Source: SIG307 sp045596385 (GTDB lineage Bacteria > Bacillota > Clostridia > Lachnospirales > Lachnospiraceae). From it: a stretch of 59,025 nt of DNA. The stretch lies in assembly GCA_045596385.1 (NCBI GenBank), contig JAZOCC010000033.1, forward strand, positions 1 through 59,025, read 5' to 3'. A program made the position numbers and the translations under genes. The notes under the pieces are model-generated. The model was given only the letters and a program-made list of their open reading frames with translations, did no database searches and was not told the DNA's origin. Shown piece after piece: positions 27,101-35,008 of the stretch; the first letter of the stretch is position 1; the number at the start of each line of letters is the position of its first letter.

Positions 27101-28491
27101 AGGAGATTGCCGCTTTGGCAGAGGAAACGGAACAGCTGGAACGTCAAATCAAACAGATGCAGGAGAAGCTGTATCGTCTGGAAGGAAAGAACAGCCAGGC
27201 GGAGGCGTCCATTATAGAAAAGTACGGGGAATATCATCCGGTAGAGTTGACGGGGGAGGCGCTTTCCGCTTTTATTTCCAAACGGCGGATGCAAATCGAG
27301 CAGAAGCAGAAGGAAATCGGAGAGCTCAGGCGTTCCCAGACGGAGCTTACGGAGGAGCTTTCCGCATATACCGTAATCCGGAATGAAATTGCCCGGATGT
27401 TTGAGGGGACGGAGACTCTGACGGAGGAGTGCGGCAGACTGGAAAACAATGTGCGTCTGGCGGAGTGCTACAAGGAAGCAAGGGAGCGTTATGCTGCTTG
27501 CGGAAGAGAGCTGTTAAAGCGTCAGGAGGAGTTTTACCGGAACCGTCAGAAGACCATGGAGACTTTACAGGTACTGGGAGCACAGGCCCTTTCCGAGGAA
27601 ATCGGCAACAGTGTCATGATGCCGCGTAGCGGAAGAGAGACGGAGGAGGTCATTCGTGGTTTAAAGGAAGTGATGGAGTGTTTGCAGCTTGAACGCACCA
27701 GAATCGAGGCGGGTCTCGGTGATTTGGAGACCATTAAGGAGAATTTCGAGAGTCAGTGTCTGCAACGTTGTTTGAATATTAAGGCAGACTTGGAACGGCT
27801 GCCGAAGCTTTCCAAGATACTGCTTGACGGCGAGCAGATTCCGATGATTTCCCTACAGATTCCGTATGTAAAGGAAGAGTTTTTTAAGGAACGGATGACG
27901 AATTATATCGATGAAGTGATTCAGGTGGTGGACGGTATTGCCAATCCGGCGGAGCGTATGAAGTATATTCGTACGGCGCTGTCTTATAAGAAGCTGTTCT
28001 CTGTCATTGTTTCCGATATGAACGGAATCAAGCTTTTATTGTATAAGAGAGAGCGTATTAAGGAGCAGAGCAGACATCTGCGCTACGAAGAGGCGGTAGG
28101 TAGTACGGGACAGTCTCAGGGTATTTATATTCAGTTTTTAATTGCGGTAATTAATTATATTTCCAGCATCTATTCCCCGAAGGGAGATGCGGCGGGGCTT
28201 CGTAAGGTAATTTTTATCGATAATCCGTTCGGTGCCGCAAAGGATGTGTATATTTGGGAACCGATTTTTGAACTGCTTCGTGCCAATCATGTGCAGCTCA
28301 TCGTTCCGGCCCGCGGTACCACGCCGGCCATTACGGGACGGTTTGATGTAAATTATGTGCTGGGGCAGAAGTTAATCGACGGCAGACAGCAGACGGTTGT
28401 GGTGGATTATTGTAGTCGTGTGGAAGCGGACTCGGTGGAATATATTCCGTTGCAGTTTGAACAGACCAGCTTGGATATATCGGAGGTGTAG
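24097..28491 (+). CDS. SMC-like ATPase (MukB/MksB/JetC type), 1464 residues
   Basis: A cytoplasmic ATPase with split ATP head domains. Walker A is at about residues 36-44 (ending NGGGKS). Between lie some 1200 residues of Glu/Lys/Ala-rich coiled coil. A signature-like STGQSQG (1336-1342) and a Walker B strand VIFIDNPFG with Asp1375 close the protein. The residue after Asp1375, usually catalytic Glu, is Asn1376. The head sequence and operon context fit MukB/MksB/JetC more than Rad50/SbcC (no zinc hook CxxC at the coil apex). The start is GTG at 24097 with AAAGGAGG eight bases upstream; an in-frame ATG at 24034 lies inside the previous gene. It likely extrudes or entraps DNA with the two preceding subunits. 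Confidence 0.9.
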   Translation: MPHINRIRVNNVKYNFGTQAYDDFLMKPFCGNTLYDLANGGGKSVLMLLLLQNVIPNCTLDEKQPIEKLFRTGEGSKTIHSLIEWKLDDENIQNGFQYMTTGFCARKAAEAEGETKDTASIEYFNYCIFYREYNPNDIRNLPLVKDKERITYSGLRRYLKELERDNSLIVRIFDRKGEYQSFIADYGIYESEWEIIRGINKTEGHVRTYFESNYKTTRKVVEDLLIEEILGTSFRRKAGKEDAEDTMSQTLLDMKDKLVELAKQKDAMRSFDRQEEVLSEFSSRVELLGSVYGEQQEAKTQLNRIYNAAVHYLDGREASVEQLKAAEAAVSEELRGYEAELLSAAISEDAELAKEYSTQVERLTAEKEQKRERRESLVALLKRKECANDYLEYLEEKKKRDETAVTLQAMTGESGLQEEISALVRVYKEKKEGYEAELTEAVSKAESAAAGALLKYKTAENSRKDVEREADVAEVLTEQTKKELSVLYGKIKEQKDAVGLLLAEDAFALEKECRERGVTASMKYNALKGEIEKLTKEREEAVYAVHQARAELQKYRDEQQAAEAEKEALSEAKLRADKLSEAYGEKDYRALRMAVRARCREAYAEQTRLSEQLQAAKVRRQAVEAGELFSSTEAAETVKEYICTRHKKKAMTGAEYLQTKTPEEQEELLKKYAGLTFAVITEGFEAVFDDHLLAECVPEGAMVPLLRMESLRAGKDLFHREQMLLCVRDGAALFEEKARQKEIVRLSRIEEEAEYAIRRLETLLEAYEEDEEFLTGFVKQYYDTMYAKKAEYGTDRTEDVLQEKLREETERLASLTERVKEASEEAEACRDAITVTEKEALSYHALVTLHEQAEEKEKAIQEYQKKTERLAQWKKDAAEAAEALLAECEAKKAEVDSLRTRAEELARTWDSYSIYYTEGPVEAVSYDIAELSVQIDGKIAALHTEASSLEDKQRLLDSYVAAMNRLLRNIRSRDFSVAELSELYEKNEVYETSEAELTRRGEEIAALAEETEQLERQIKQMQEKLYRLEGKNSQAEASIIEKYGEYHPVELTGEALSAFISKRRMQIEQKQKEIGELRRSQTELTEELSAYTVIRNEIARMFEGTETLTEECGRLENNVRLAECYKEARERYAACGRELLKRQEEFYRNRQKTMETLQVLGAQALSEEIGNSVMMPRSGRETEEVIRGLKEVMECLQLERTRIEAGLGDLETIKENFESQCLQRCLNIKADLERLPKLSKILLDGEQIPMISLQIPYVKEEFFKERMTNYIDEVIQVVDGIANPAERMKYIRTALSYKKLFSVIVSDMNGIKLLLYKRERIKEQSRHLRYEEAVGSTGQSQGIYIQFLIAVINYISSIYSPKGDAAGLRKVIFIDNPFGAAKDVYIWEPIFELLRANHVQLIVPARGTTPAITGRFDVNYVLGQKLIDGRQQTVVVDYCSRVEADSVEYIPLQFEQTSLDISEV

Positions 28492-28492
28492 T

Positions 28493-30436
28493 ATGGGAAT
28501 TGAGCGTTATCGGGCAATCGTACGATTGGAAGAAATACGGTCGCTTTCGGAAGCGGGAGAGTATGAGGCGGCGAAGGAAATTGCGGACAGTATCCGAAAG
28601 GAACGTTTGAAGGACGTTGGGGATCTGTTTTTGCTGGCCGAGGTATACAGAAAAAGCGGAGAGCTTGCTACGGCTAAGGAGATTTTGCTTCGCATTTATG
28701 AGAAAAAGGTGACCTGGCGCGTACTGGAGGAGTTGATGGAGGTTTGTCTTGCGGAAAAGAATCCGGAAGAGGCACAGACCTACTTAAAGCAGTACGGAAA
28801 GCTCTCCGGAGGAGATCCGCGAGGATACATTTACGAGTACCGCATCGGACGTCAGTTACATCGTCCGGATGAGGAATTGTTGCCGGTATTGCAGACACTA
28901 AAGGCAGAAGAATACACGGAAAAGTATGCCTATGAGCTGGCGAAGCTGTACCACAAGCTGGGCCGGGAGCAGGAGTGCATGGCAGAATGTGCGGATTTGA
29001 TTCTCTGGTTCGGTGAGGGAACCTATGTGGAGCGCGCCAAGGCATTGCAGGCATATTATCGCGGAGAATTGTCCGCAGACGATATCAAGCAGGAGGCAGA
29101 ACGTCGTATTCAGGAGGCGGAAGACCGCAGAGCGAAGGAAGAGGAAGACCGCAGGGCATTTGAAGCGGAACAGCGTCGCGTTGCCGAGGAGCAACAGTTG
29201 GCAGAGGAAACGGCCCGGCGTTTGGAAGAGGAAGAGCAGCTGGCGTTGGAAGACGTGTATCGTGCGATAGCGGAAGAGCATTTTGAGGCGAAAGAAACGG
29301 ACGGTTATGAACAGGCAGAATCTTATGTTGCGGTAAATGGGACCGGGGCGCAGGAGATTTCTGCGGAAACCGAGTATCCGGAGCCGGAAGAGGAAGAGAA
29401 GGCGGTACCGGAGGAGACCTATAGAGAACAGGGAAGTTTATTCGGAGAGGATTTCTTTGAAGAAGCTGCGGTAACGGAAGAACCGATGTGGGAAGAGGAT
29501 GCATCCTTGTTTGCGACGGAGGAAGTGCCGGAAGAGAGTGTTTGTGCCGGAACGGTAAATGAGCCGGAGGATGCGGAGGACTATGAGCAGATGTCTTTGT
29601 TTGTGACCCGGGACAATCCGGTGTGGGAGGAACCGGCGATGTTAACGCCGTTAGGAAAGGAATTATCGGTAAGACTGGAAGAAAGGGGGCTCGTATTCGA
29701 GGAGTTACTGCATGAGTTTGCCTATATCGAACGGGTACGCAAGCAATTGGTGCGTATGCTGGAGGTGGTGGTAACGGTACGGAAGAAGTGCCATTGCCTG
29801 ATTATCACCGGGGAGGACAACAGCGGAAAGACTTCACTGGGAACCTACCTTGCGAAGTTGTTATATGAGCTTTCTTATGTGAAGACGCCGCGGGTAGCTA
29901 AGATCAGTGCGGAACGGTTAAATAAAATTGATTTAAACGAGAAGAAAGAGCAATTAAAGGATGTATGTCTGATTGTAGAAAATGCGGGCATGATGACAGA
30001 TGCTACGGCAGAATCACTTTTACAGTTTATTCATCATACCAATGTGCTCGGCACCGTGATTTTGGAGGACAATGCAACTGCCATGAGCAGTCTGCTCCGG
30101 AATCAGGCAGAATGCAACAGAGAATTTAACAACAGGGTTCATCTGCCGAAATATGACAGCGGAGAGCTGTTGACATTTGCTCTGGGATACATTAAAGCCC
30201 AGGATTATGAGATTGACCGGGAGGCAATGAAAATTCTGACGGATAAAATCGATTATGTGACCAGAGTAGAGCAAAAAGAGGGTAGATTAGCGTCGACCAT
30301 GGAGACGGTCAGAGAGGCGTTAAGGAATGCGGATAGCCGGAACGAGGGGACGATACTTGCGATGGCAAGTGCCGGGAACTTCCTCGCCGCAGAGGCACTG
30401 GAGCTTACGGCAGAGGATTTCGGAGTTATACGGTAA
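28493..30436 (+). CDS. TPR plus AAA-like ATPase, last gene of the SMC operon
   Basis: 647 residues in three parts. The first ~200 residues are TPR-like helical repeats (EAAKEIADSI, LATAKEILLRIYE, EEAQTYLKQY). Next is a charged coil (about 205-255) and a long acidic, disordered-looking linker (about 260-395). The C-terminus is a P-loop ATPase domain with Walker A GEDNSGKTS (440-448). The Walker B position reads CLIVENAG (492-499) with Glu but no preceding Asp. NREFNNRVHLPKY (Arg548) resembles the arginine region of CbbX/SpoVK-type AAA+ domains. It follows the SMC stop by one base with GGAGGT upstream. It takes the last position of the cluster, where Wadjet operons carry the JetD nuclease, but has no nuclease motif. 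Confidence 0.85.
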   Translation: MGIERYRAIVRLEEIRSLSEAGEYEAAKEIADSIRKERLKDVGDLFLLAEVYRKSGELATAKEILLRIYEKKVTWRVLEELMEVCLAEKNPEEAQTYLKQYGKLSGGDPRGYIYEYRIGRQLHRPDEELLPVLQTLKAEEYTEKYAYELAKLYHKLGREQECMAECADLILWFGEGTYVERAKALQAYYRGELSADDIKQEAERRIQEAEDRRAKEEEDRRAFEAEQRRVAEEQQLAEETARRLEEEEQLALEDVYRAIAEEHFEAKETDGYEQAESYVAVNGTGAQEISAETEYPEPEEEEKAVPEETYREQGSLFGEDFFEEAAVTEEPMWEEDASLFATEEVPEESVCAGTVNEPEDAEDYEQMSLFVTRDNPVWEEPAMLTPLGKELSVRLEERGLVFEELLHEFAYIERVRKQLVRMLEVVVTVRKKCHCLIITGEDNSGKTSLGTYLAKLLYELSYVKTPRVAKISAERLNKIDLNEKKEQLKDVCLIVENAGMMTDATAESLLQFIHHTNVLGTVILEDNATAMSSLLRNQAECNREFNNRVHLPKYDSGELLTFALGYIKAQDYEIDREAMKILTDKIDYVTRVEQKEGRLASTMETVREALRNADSRNEGTILAMASAGNFLAAEALELTAEDFGVIR

Positions 30437-30764
30437 ATCTGATTTTGATTTCGTCCTTTAAGTTTTGTCCGCCTTTGGAGCGTACGTTTTTTGTTACATT
30501 TAAAATATATGAGGTGTTTTTTGCATAAGGATCCAGCGGTTCGATTTCCACTTCATTTGTCTGCGAATTGTAGCGAATGGCGGTGCGTAAAATGGAGCCG
30601 CTTTCTTCTGCGGTTACGAACATATTCACATTATTTACCGTGGCAGGGTTTAACGGGGCGGTAAAACGCACTCGCCAGATGAACTTTCCGGTTTTAAACT
30701 TGAGGTTTTGTTTGACTCTGTGTCCGGTGTCATCGGAAAGATTTTCGATTTCCAGCAAATTCAT
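30426..30764 (-). CDS. Small Ig-like (SbsA-type) domain protein
   Basis: 112 residues, one predicted beta-sandwich. The WRVRFTAPLNPATVNNVNMFVT start and the closing YILNVTKNVRSKGGQNLKDEIKIRF pattern match bacterial Ig-like (SbsA) domains, which are usually modules in surface proteins. Here it is a free-standing domain with no signal peptide. AAAGGAG precedes the ATG on the minus strand. Its stop overlaps the end of the convergent AAA gene by 11 bases. Confidence 0.8.
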   Translation of the reverse strand: MNLLEIENLSDDTGHRVKQNLKFKTGKFIWRVRFTAPLNPATVNNVNMFVTAEESGSILRTAIRYNSQTNEVEIEPLDPYAKNTSYILNVTKNVRSKGGQNLKDEIKIRFTV

Positions 30765-30782
30765 AAGCGTTCTCCTTTCGAT

Positions 30783-30810
30783 TTGACATATTATCTTAGA
30801 TTAGTATATA
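30783..30810 (+). promoter_or_regulatory. Promoter upstream of the shikimate-kinase-like gene
   Basis: TTGACA (30783-30788) and TATATA (30805-30810) are 16 bases apart, with further TATAGT repeats just downstream. It points right, away from the Ig-like gene. Confidence 0.5.
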
Positions 30811-30895
30811 GTATAGTATATTTTTGTGAAGTTTACAAGAGGTTCACCGGACTTTGTGACGGGGAGAAGAAAAAGAGAGAAAAGAGGAATAAAAA

Positions 30896-31408
30896 ATGAA
30901 GAACAATAATATAATTTTAATCGGTATGCCGGGAGCGGGAAAGAGTACGCTCGGTGTGCTTCTGGCAAGAGCCATGAATTATCGTTTTTTGGATACCGAT
31001 CTTTTGATTCAGGAAAAAGAGGGAAAGCTTTTGTGCGAAATCATTGAGGAGAAAGGCCTGGACGGCTTTTTGAAAATCGAGGGGGAGGTTAATGCGGGAA
31101 TTCATGCGGAACGTACTGTGATTGCCCCGGGGGGAAGTGCGATTTATTCCGAAAAGGCCATGAAGCATTTTTCGGAAATCGGTACGGTGGTATATCTTCA
31201 CGTGCCGGTAACGGAGCTTTCGAAACGTTTGGGAGATTTAAAACGGCGTGGTGTAGTATTAAAGGAAGGGCAGGATTTGAACTCCTTATATGAGGAACGT
31301 CGGGTTTACTATGAGCGATATGCCCGGGTAACGGTGGATGTGACTAAGGATGAAATCGGTGAGGTATTAGCGGAATTGGTGCAGAAATTAAAAGAAATCG
31401 GACGGTAA
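30896..31408 (+). CDS. Shikimate-kinase-like protein with altered substrate site
   Basis: 170 residues, the normal AroK length. P-loop GMPGAGKS (10-17), acidic LDTD (32-35) and the adenine/lid Arg in LYEERR are present. Several shikimate contacts are changed: the FRxxE arginine is Leu59 (FLKIE), the GGG motif reads APGGS (77-81), and the lid RPLL reads RGVV. It may be a divergent AroK or a kinase for another small molecule. No other shikimate pathway gene lies nearby. AAGAGGAAT precedes the start. Confidence 0.85.
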   Translation: MKNNNIILIGMPGAGKSTLGVLLARAMNYRFLDTDLLIQEKEGKLLCEIIEEKGLDGFLKIEGEVNAGIHAERTVIAPGGSAIYSEKAMKHFSEIGTVVYLHVPVTELSKRLGDLKRRGVVLKEGQDLNSLYEERRVYYERYARVTVDVTKDEIGEVLAELVQKLKEIGR

Positions 31409-31475
31409 GAGACGGGATTTTATTCTACAGCAGAAGAATTGGTCTACTGTTTTAGAATGATATGGCAGAAAGTAC

Positions 31476-31503
31476 TTTACAAAATGAAAGTTTGTGGTAT
31501 AAT
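31476..31503 (+). promoter_or_regulatory. Promoter of murA
   Basis: TTTACA (31476-31481), a 16-base spacer and TATAAT (31498-31503). It is followed by a candidate operator and a 135-base leader to murA. Confidence 0.75.
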
Positions 31504-31520
31504 CAAAGTAGGAATGGTAG

Positions 31521-31566
31521 ATTTGCACAAAAATGCGTCCTAAATTATGTGCAAATTGCACAAAAA
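31521..31566. promoter_or_regulatory. Candidate operator downstream of the murA promoter
   Basis: A perfect palindrome GTGCAA-A-TTGCAC (31549-31561) with an extra half-site TTGCAC at 31523-31528, both followed by AAAAA. Location just after the -10 suggests repressor binding. The regulator is unknown. Confidence 0.4.
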
Positions 31567-31637
31567 CCATAAAAGAAGTGTTGCGACAAGCAATCGCGAC
31601 GACAATAATCAGAATAAATCCAAGTTCGAGGTGAATT

Positions 31638-32939
31638 ATGGAACAATATATGATCAAAGGTGGTAAGCCGCTGGTAGGTGAGGTTATCATCGGAGGAGCA
31701 AAAAATGCAGCATTAGGCGTACTTGCGGCTGCAATTATGACGGATGAACCGGTGCGTTTACATAACCTTCCGGATATCAGTGATGTGGATATTTTATTGA
31801 AGGCAATCGAAGCACTGGGGGCGGTAGTAGAGCGTCCGAACGTGCATGAGGCACGCATTATGGGTGGCAGCATTACTACTTGTATTGCCGGTTATGATGA
31901 TTTAAGAAAGATTCGGGCAGGGTACTATTTATGCGGTGCTTTGCTGGGTAAATATAAGAGAGCAGAGGTTCCGCTTCCGGGCGGTTGCAATATCGGCAGC
32001 AGACCGATTGACCAGCACATCAAGGGCTTTGAGGCACTGGGTGCAAAGGTAGTGATTCAGCACGGTATGATTATTGCCGAGGCGGAGAAGCTGGTGGGTG
32101 CACATATTTATTTTGACTGTACCAGTGTAGGTGCTACCATCAATGTAATGTTGGCAGCAAGTATGGCTGAGGGTCAGACGGTATTGGAGAATGCGGCAAA
32201 GGAGCCTCATGTCGTAGAAGTAGCGAATTTCTTAAACAGCTTAGGTGCCAATATTAAGGGTGCAGGTACCGATGTCATCCGCATTTCCGGCGTGTCTTCC
32301 TTACACGGAAGCACCTATTCCATTATTCCGGACCAGATTGAGGCCGGTACGTTTATGTTGGCGGCAGCAGCCACCAGAGGCGATGTTCTGATAAAGAATG
32401 TAATTCCGAAGCATTTGGAGGCGGTGTCTGCGAAGCTCGTGGAAATCGGCGCTGAGGTAGAGGAGTTTGACGATGCGGTACGCGTGGTGGCGTCCAAGCG
32501 TCTGGTACATACCAACATTAAGACGTTGCCGTATCCGGGATTTCCGACGGATATGCAGCAGGTAATGGCTACTGTGCTGTGTGCGGCGGAAGGGACCAGT
32601 ATTGTGACCGAGACCATTTACGAGAACCGTTTTATGTATGTGGATGAGTTGACCCGTATGGGTGCCAGCATGCGTGTGGTAGAGGGGAACAGTGCCGTGA
32701 TAGAAGGCGTTGATAAGCTGACCGGAGCTATTGTTCGTGCCCTTGATTTGCGTTGCGGTGCGGCACTTGTGGTAGCAGGCCTTATGGCGGATGGCTATAC
32801 CACCGTGGAGCATATCGAGTATGTAGAGCGCGGCTATGAGAAGTTTGTACACAAGATGTGTGAGCTGGGTGCGGCCATCGAGAAGGTAGATTCCGAGGAT
32901 GCCAAGGCGATTCAGAAGTTTAAGCTGCGCGTAGGCTAA
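31638..32939 (+). CDS. murA: UDP-N-acetylglucosamine 1-carboxyvinyltransferase MurA
   Basis: 433 residues. First committed step of peptidoglycan synthesis: transfers enolpyruvyl from PEP to UDP-GlcNAc. The Lys22-Asn23 substrate motif (GGAKNAAL) and the fosfomycin-target Cys117 in LPGGCNIGSRPID are intact, so the enzyme should be active and fosfomycin sensitive. The length is slightly longer than the usual ~420. GAGGTG precedes the start. An intrinsic terminator follows the gene. Confidence 0.97.
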   Translation: MEQYMIKGGKPLVGEVIIGGAKNAALGVLAAAIMTDEPVRLHNLPDISDVDILLKAIEALGAVVERPNVHEARIMGGSITTCIAGYDDLRKIRAGYYLCGALLGKYKRAEVPLPGGCNIGSRPIDQHIKGFEALGAKVVIQHGMIIAEAEKLVGAHIYFDCTSVGATINVMLAASMAEGQTVLENAAKEPHVVEVANFLNSLGANIKGAGTDVIRISGVSSLHGSTYSIIPDQIEAGTFMLAAAATRGDVLIKNVIPKHLEAVSAKLVEIGAEVEEFDDAVRVVASKRLVHTNIKTLPYPGFPTDMQQVMATVLCAAEGTSIVTETIYENRFMYVDELTRMGASMRVVEGNSAVIEGVDKLTGAIVRALDLRCGAALVVAGLMADGYTTVEHIEYVERGYEKFVHKMCELGAAIEKVDSEDAKAIQKFKLRVG

Positions 32940-32949
32940 GAAAACAGGT

Positions 32950-32987
32950 ACCTATCAGAGAGAAATTCTTTGATAGGTATTTTTTTG
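32950..32987 (+). terminator. Terminator of murA
   Basis: ACCTATCA (32950-32957) pairs with TGATAGGT (32971-32978), followed by ATTTTTTTG. Confidence 0.9.
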
Positions 32988-33020
32988 TCCGTAATACTAT
33001 TTTATGAGAGAGGAGTAACT

Positions 33021-33917
33021 ATGATAAGACAAGAGTTTGAGGTGTGGATAAAGGAAAATCATCTGGTAACGGTGCATACATATAGCGAAGACTATACCTA
33101 TGTCGGCGATGAGGCAGAGTGCCAGAAGCAGGGTTACGGAGTATTTCGCGGGAATGACGGATATGTTATTCGGTCCTATCGTCGAGGGGAACGTGGTCCG
33201 GAGCGCGGTGTTTTCTGGGAAGAAGGCCTTACGACGGAAGAAGAGGCTTTCGATGCCTTGAGAAACAGCCTTATGCGCTACGCCGTCGAGACTTACAACC
33301 ATTCTTTAAAAGATAAGGTGTTTGAGTTTTATCAAAGCGTTTTTCTGAAAAAAATACAGACTACACTCTGGGATAGTTCCGAGACGGATATTTCGTATGA
33401 GGAATATATCCGCCTCGTGGACTACTACTTTTCCGATGAATTCTATGCGGAAACGAAGGATTGTAAGCTAAAGGTATATTCTTCCAAGTTCCGCGAATTG
33501 ATATTTGAGATAGAAAGTTATACGTATTATGAAGGAAGGTATTCGATTCCGCTTTTGTTAAAGTTTGATGGCAACAGGTATCTGGGTAACAGAAAATTAA
33601 ATCATACTTTTAGGGAAATGCAAAAAGATAAGGATGCGTTTTACCTGCTTTATTATAATAGTTTGGTCGCGTTTGAAAAATATGACTATCGCGGAAATAA
33701 ATTATATGATGTGGAATGGACCTGGGATTGTGATTTGAGGAACAGCTGTATTGAAATGTCTTTTATCAATACGGAATTTGTCTCAAAAACCGGTTGCTAT
33801 ACTTCATCGGCGCGATATAGTGATAACGAGTATATTTCCGTAACAAACGGACTGGAATATGCAATCTATGACCGCACTACGGGAACTATGGTGGAAAATA
33901 CCGAAAGGAAAGAATAA
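33021..33917 (+). CDS. Hypothetical soluble protein
   Basis: 298 residues, unrecognised. No signal peptide or membrane span. It is rich in Tyr, Glu and Asp. It begins with a small beta region (VTVHTYSEDYTYVG, GNDGYVIRSYRRGE), followed by a helical middle and a beta-rich C-terminus. AGAGGAG precedes the chosen ATG; the in-frame ATG at 32970 lies in the murA terminator and is rejected. It is an isolated gene between terminators. Confidence 0.75.
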   Translation: MIRQEFEVWIKENHLVTVHTYSEDYTYVGDEAECQKQGYGVFRGNDGYVIRSYRRGERGPERGVFWEEGLTTEEEAFDALRNSLMRYAVETYNHSLKDKVFEFYQSVFLKKIQTTLWDSSETDISYEEYIRLVDYYFSDEFYAETKDCKLKVYSSKFRELIFEIESYTYYEGRYSIPLLLKFDGNRYLGNRKLNHTFREMQKDKDAFYLLYYNSLVAFEKYDYRGNKLYDVEWTWDCDLRNSCIEMSFINTEFVSKTGCYTSSARYSDNEYISVTNGLEYAIYDRTTGTMVENTERKE

Positions 33918-33926
33918 TGAATGGTG

Positions 33927-33984
33927 ACAAAAAGTGCTGCCATACCTACGATTTAATCGTAAAGTGCGACAGCACCTTTTTGCA
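33927..33984. terminator. Bidirectional terminator with GTGCTG-type stem
   Basis: AAAAAGTGCTG(CC) near 33931 pairs with (GA)CAGCACCTTTTT ending at 33980, with an inner ACGATT/AATCGT hairpin. It ends the hypothetical gene on the left and the minus-strand anti-sigma-like gene on the right. Confidence 0.8.
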
Positions 33985-34000
33985 TGCACGAAAATTGATG

Positions 34001-35008
34001 TTACTTTACCTGTTTCATAGGGAATGTAATTTCCCAGTCCCCTTCAATCAAAAGACCGCTGTTCGTAAATTCTGCATAAATCTTGTAATTTCCCAGTTCT
34101 TCGTAAGGCAGTTCAAACACATACTCATCATAACTGTCGGTAAGAGAAGAATCCCAAAAGCTGACATCATAGGAGCAGTCCAGTACCTCTCCGTCTTTGC
34201 CCTGTAACCGAATCCATCCGTGATTATCCGTGTTTCCGATATCCTCATAGCAAATCTGCACATGAAGCTTTCCGTTTTCGTAACCGAGACCGGTGACGGA
34301 GATGCCCGGAAGCGGGGTTAAAAGAGGTGCGGATGCAGGCTGCAAAAATACAGGATTGTCCGGATGGGCAGCGCCTCCACCGCCCCGGATTTTAACGTTA
34401 TCTATAAGGACCGGAGTGTCGGTCACGGAAGAAAGAGAGATATCTTCCAAGACTCCGTTAAACGTTCCTTTCTTGCATAAAAGCCTGGAAAGGGAAACTG
34501 TGACTTTACTTCCGGAGAGAGAGGAGCCGTCCATTTGCTCCATCAGAACCGCAAAAGCAGCAACGCCTGTGGATTCGTTGTAATCCAGCAAATGACAAGT
34601 AGCAGAGCTGTCCTTTATGTTGCGGATATTGTAACTATCAAATAAGTCTACGGTCTCGTCAATCCGATCACCGGTCAAATCTTTGATACAAATGATTGCT
34701 TCCGCGGTATCGCCGTGAATATATGCGGAGTCTACCTCTACCTGAATCCCTTGGTCCACACAGGAGAAATTGACCGGCTTAAATTTTTGGGCAAGGGCCG
34801 GAGAGATACTGTAAAGTAAGTGATATGCCGGCTCCACATCTGCGGCTGCAAGTGCAGGGACCGAGCCGAAGCAGACAAGGGCGATGGCAGCGGCAACGGC
34901 CAGTTTTCGGAACGGAAAAGCAATCGTTTGTTTCTTTGTTTCTTTTGCTTCTTTTATCATGTTGTCATCAATCATACCGATGGCTTCAGAGAGTTTGTCA
35001 ATATTCAA
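34001..35008 (-). CDS. Anti-sigma-factor-like membrane protein (DUF4179-like)
   Basis: 335 residues. A short cytoplasmic N-terminus (about 33 residues; MNIDKLSEAIGMIDDNMI) precedes one membrane span (about 35-56). An extracellular beta-rich domain follows, starting with YHLLYSISPALAQKFKPV and AEAIICIKD, as in DUF4179 proteins. This layout and its coupling to an upstream sigma factor gene (11-base overlap) fit a regulator that holds the sigma factor at the membrane. The inducing signal is not evident. A ribosome site GGAAGG lies in the end of the sigma gene. Confidence 0.85.
   Translation of the reverse strand: MNIDKLSEAIGMIDDNMIKEAKETKKQTIAFPFRKLAVAAAIALVCFGSVPALAAADVEPAYHLLYSISPALAQKFKPVNFSCVDQGIQVEVDSAYIHGDTAEAIICIKDLTGDRIDETVDLFDSYNIRNIKDSSATCHLLDYNESTGVAAFAVLMEQMDGSSLSGSKVTVSLSRLLCKKGTFNGVLEDISLSSVTDTPVLIDNVKIRGGGGAAHPDNPVFLQPASAPLLTPLPGISVTGLGYENGKLHVQICYEDIGNTDNHGWIRLQGKDGEVLDCSYDVSFWDSSLTDSYDEYVFELPYEELGNYKIYAEFTNSGLLIEGDWEITFPMKQVK

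Noticed and set aside
24097..28491. SMC-like protein as SbcC/Rad50 or RecN
   Set aside because: No CxxC zinc hook at the coil apex, no SbcD nearby, and the kleisin plus MukE-like neighbours point to a MukBEF-type complex.
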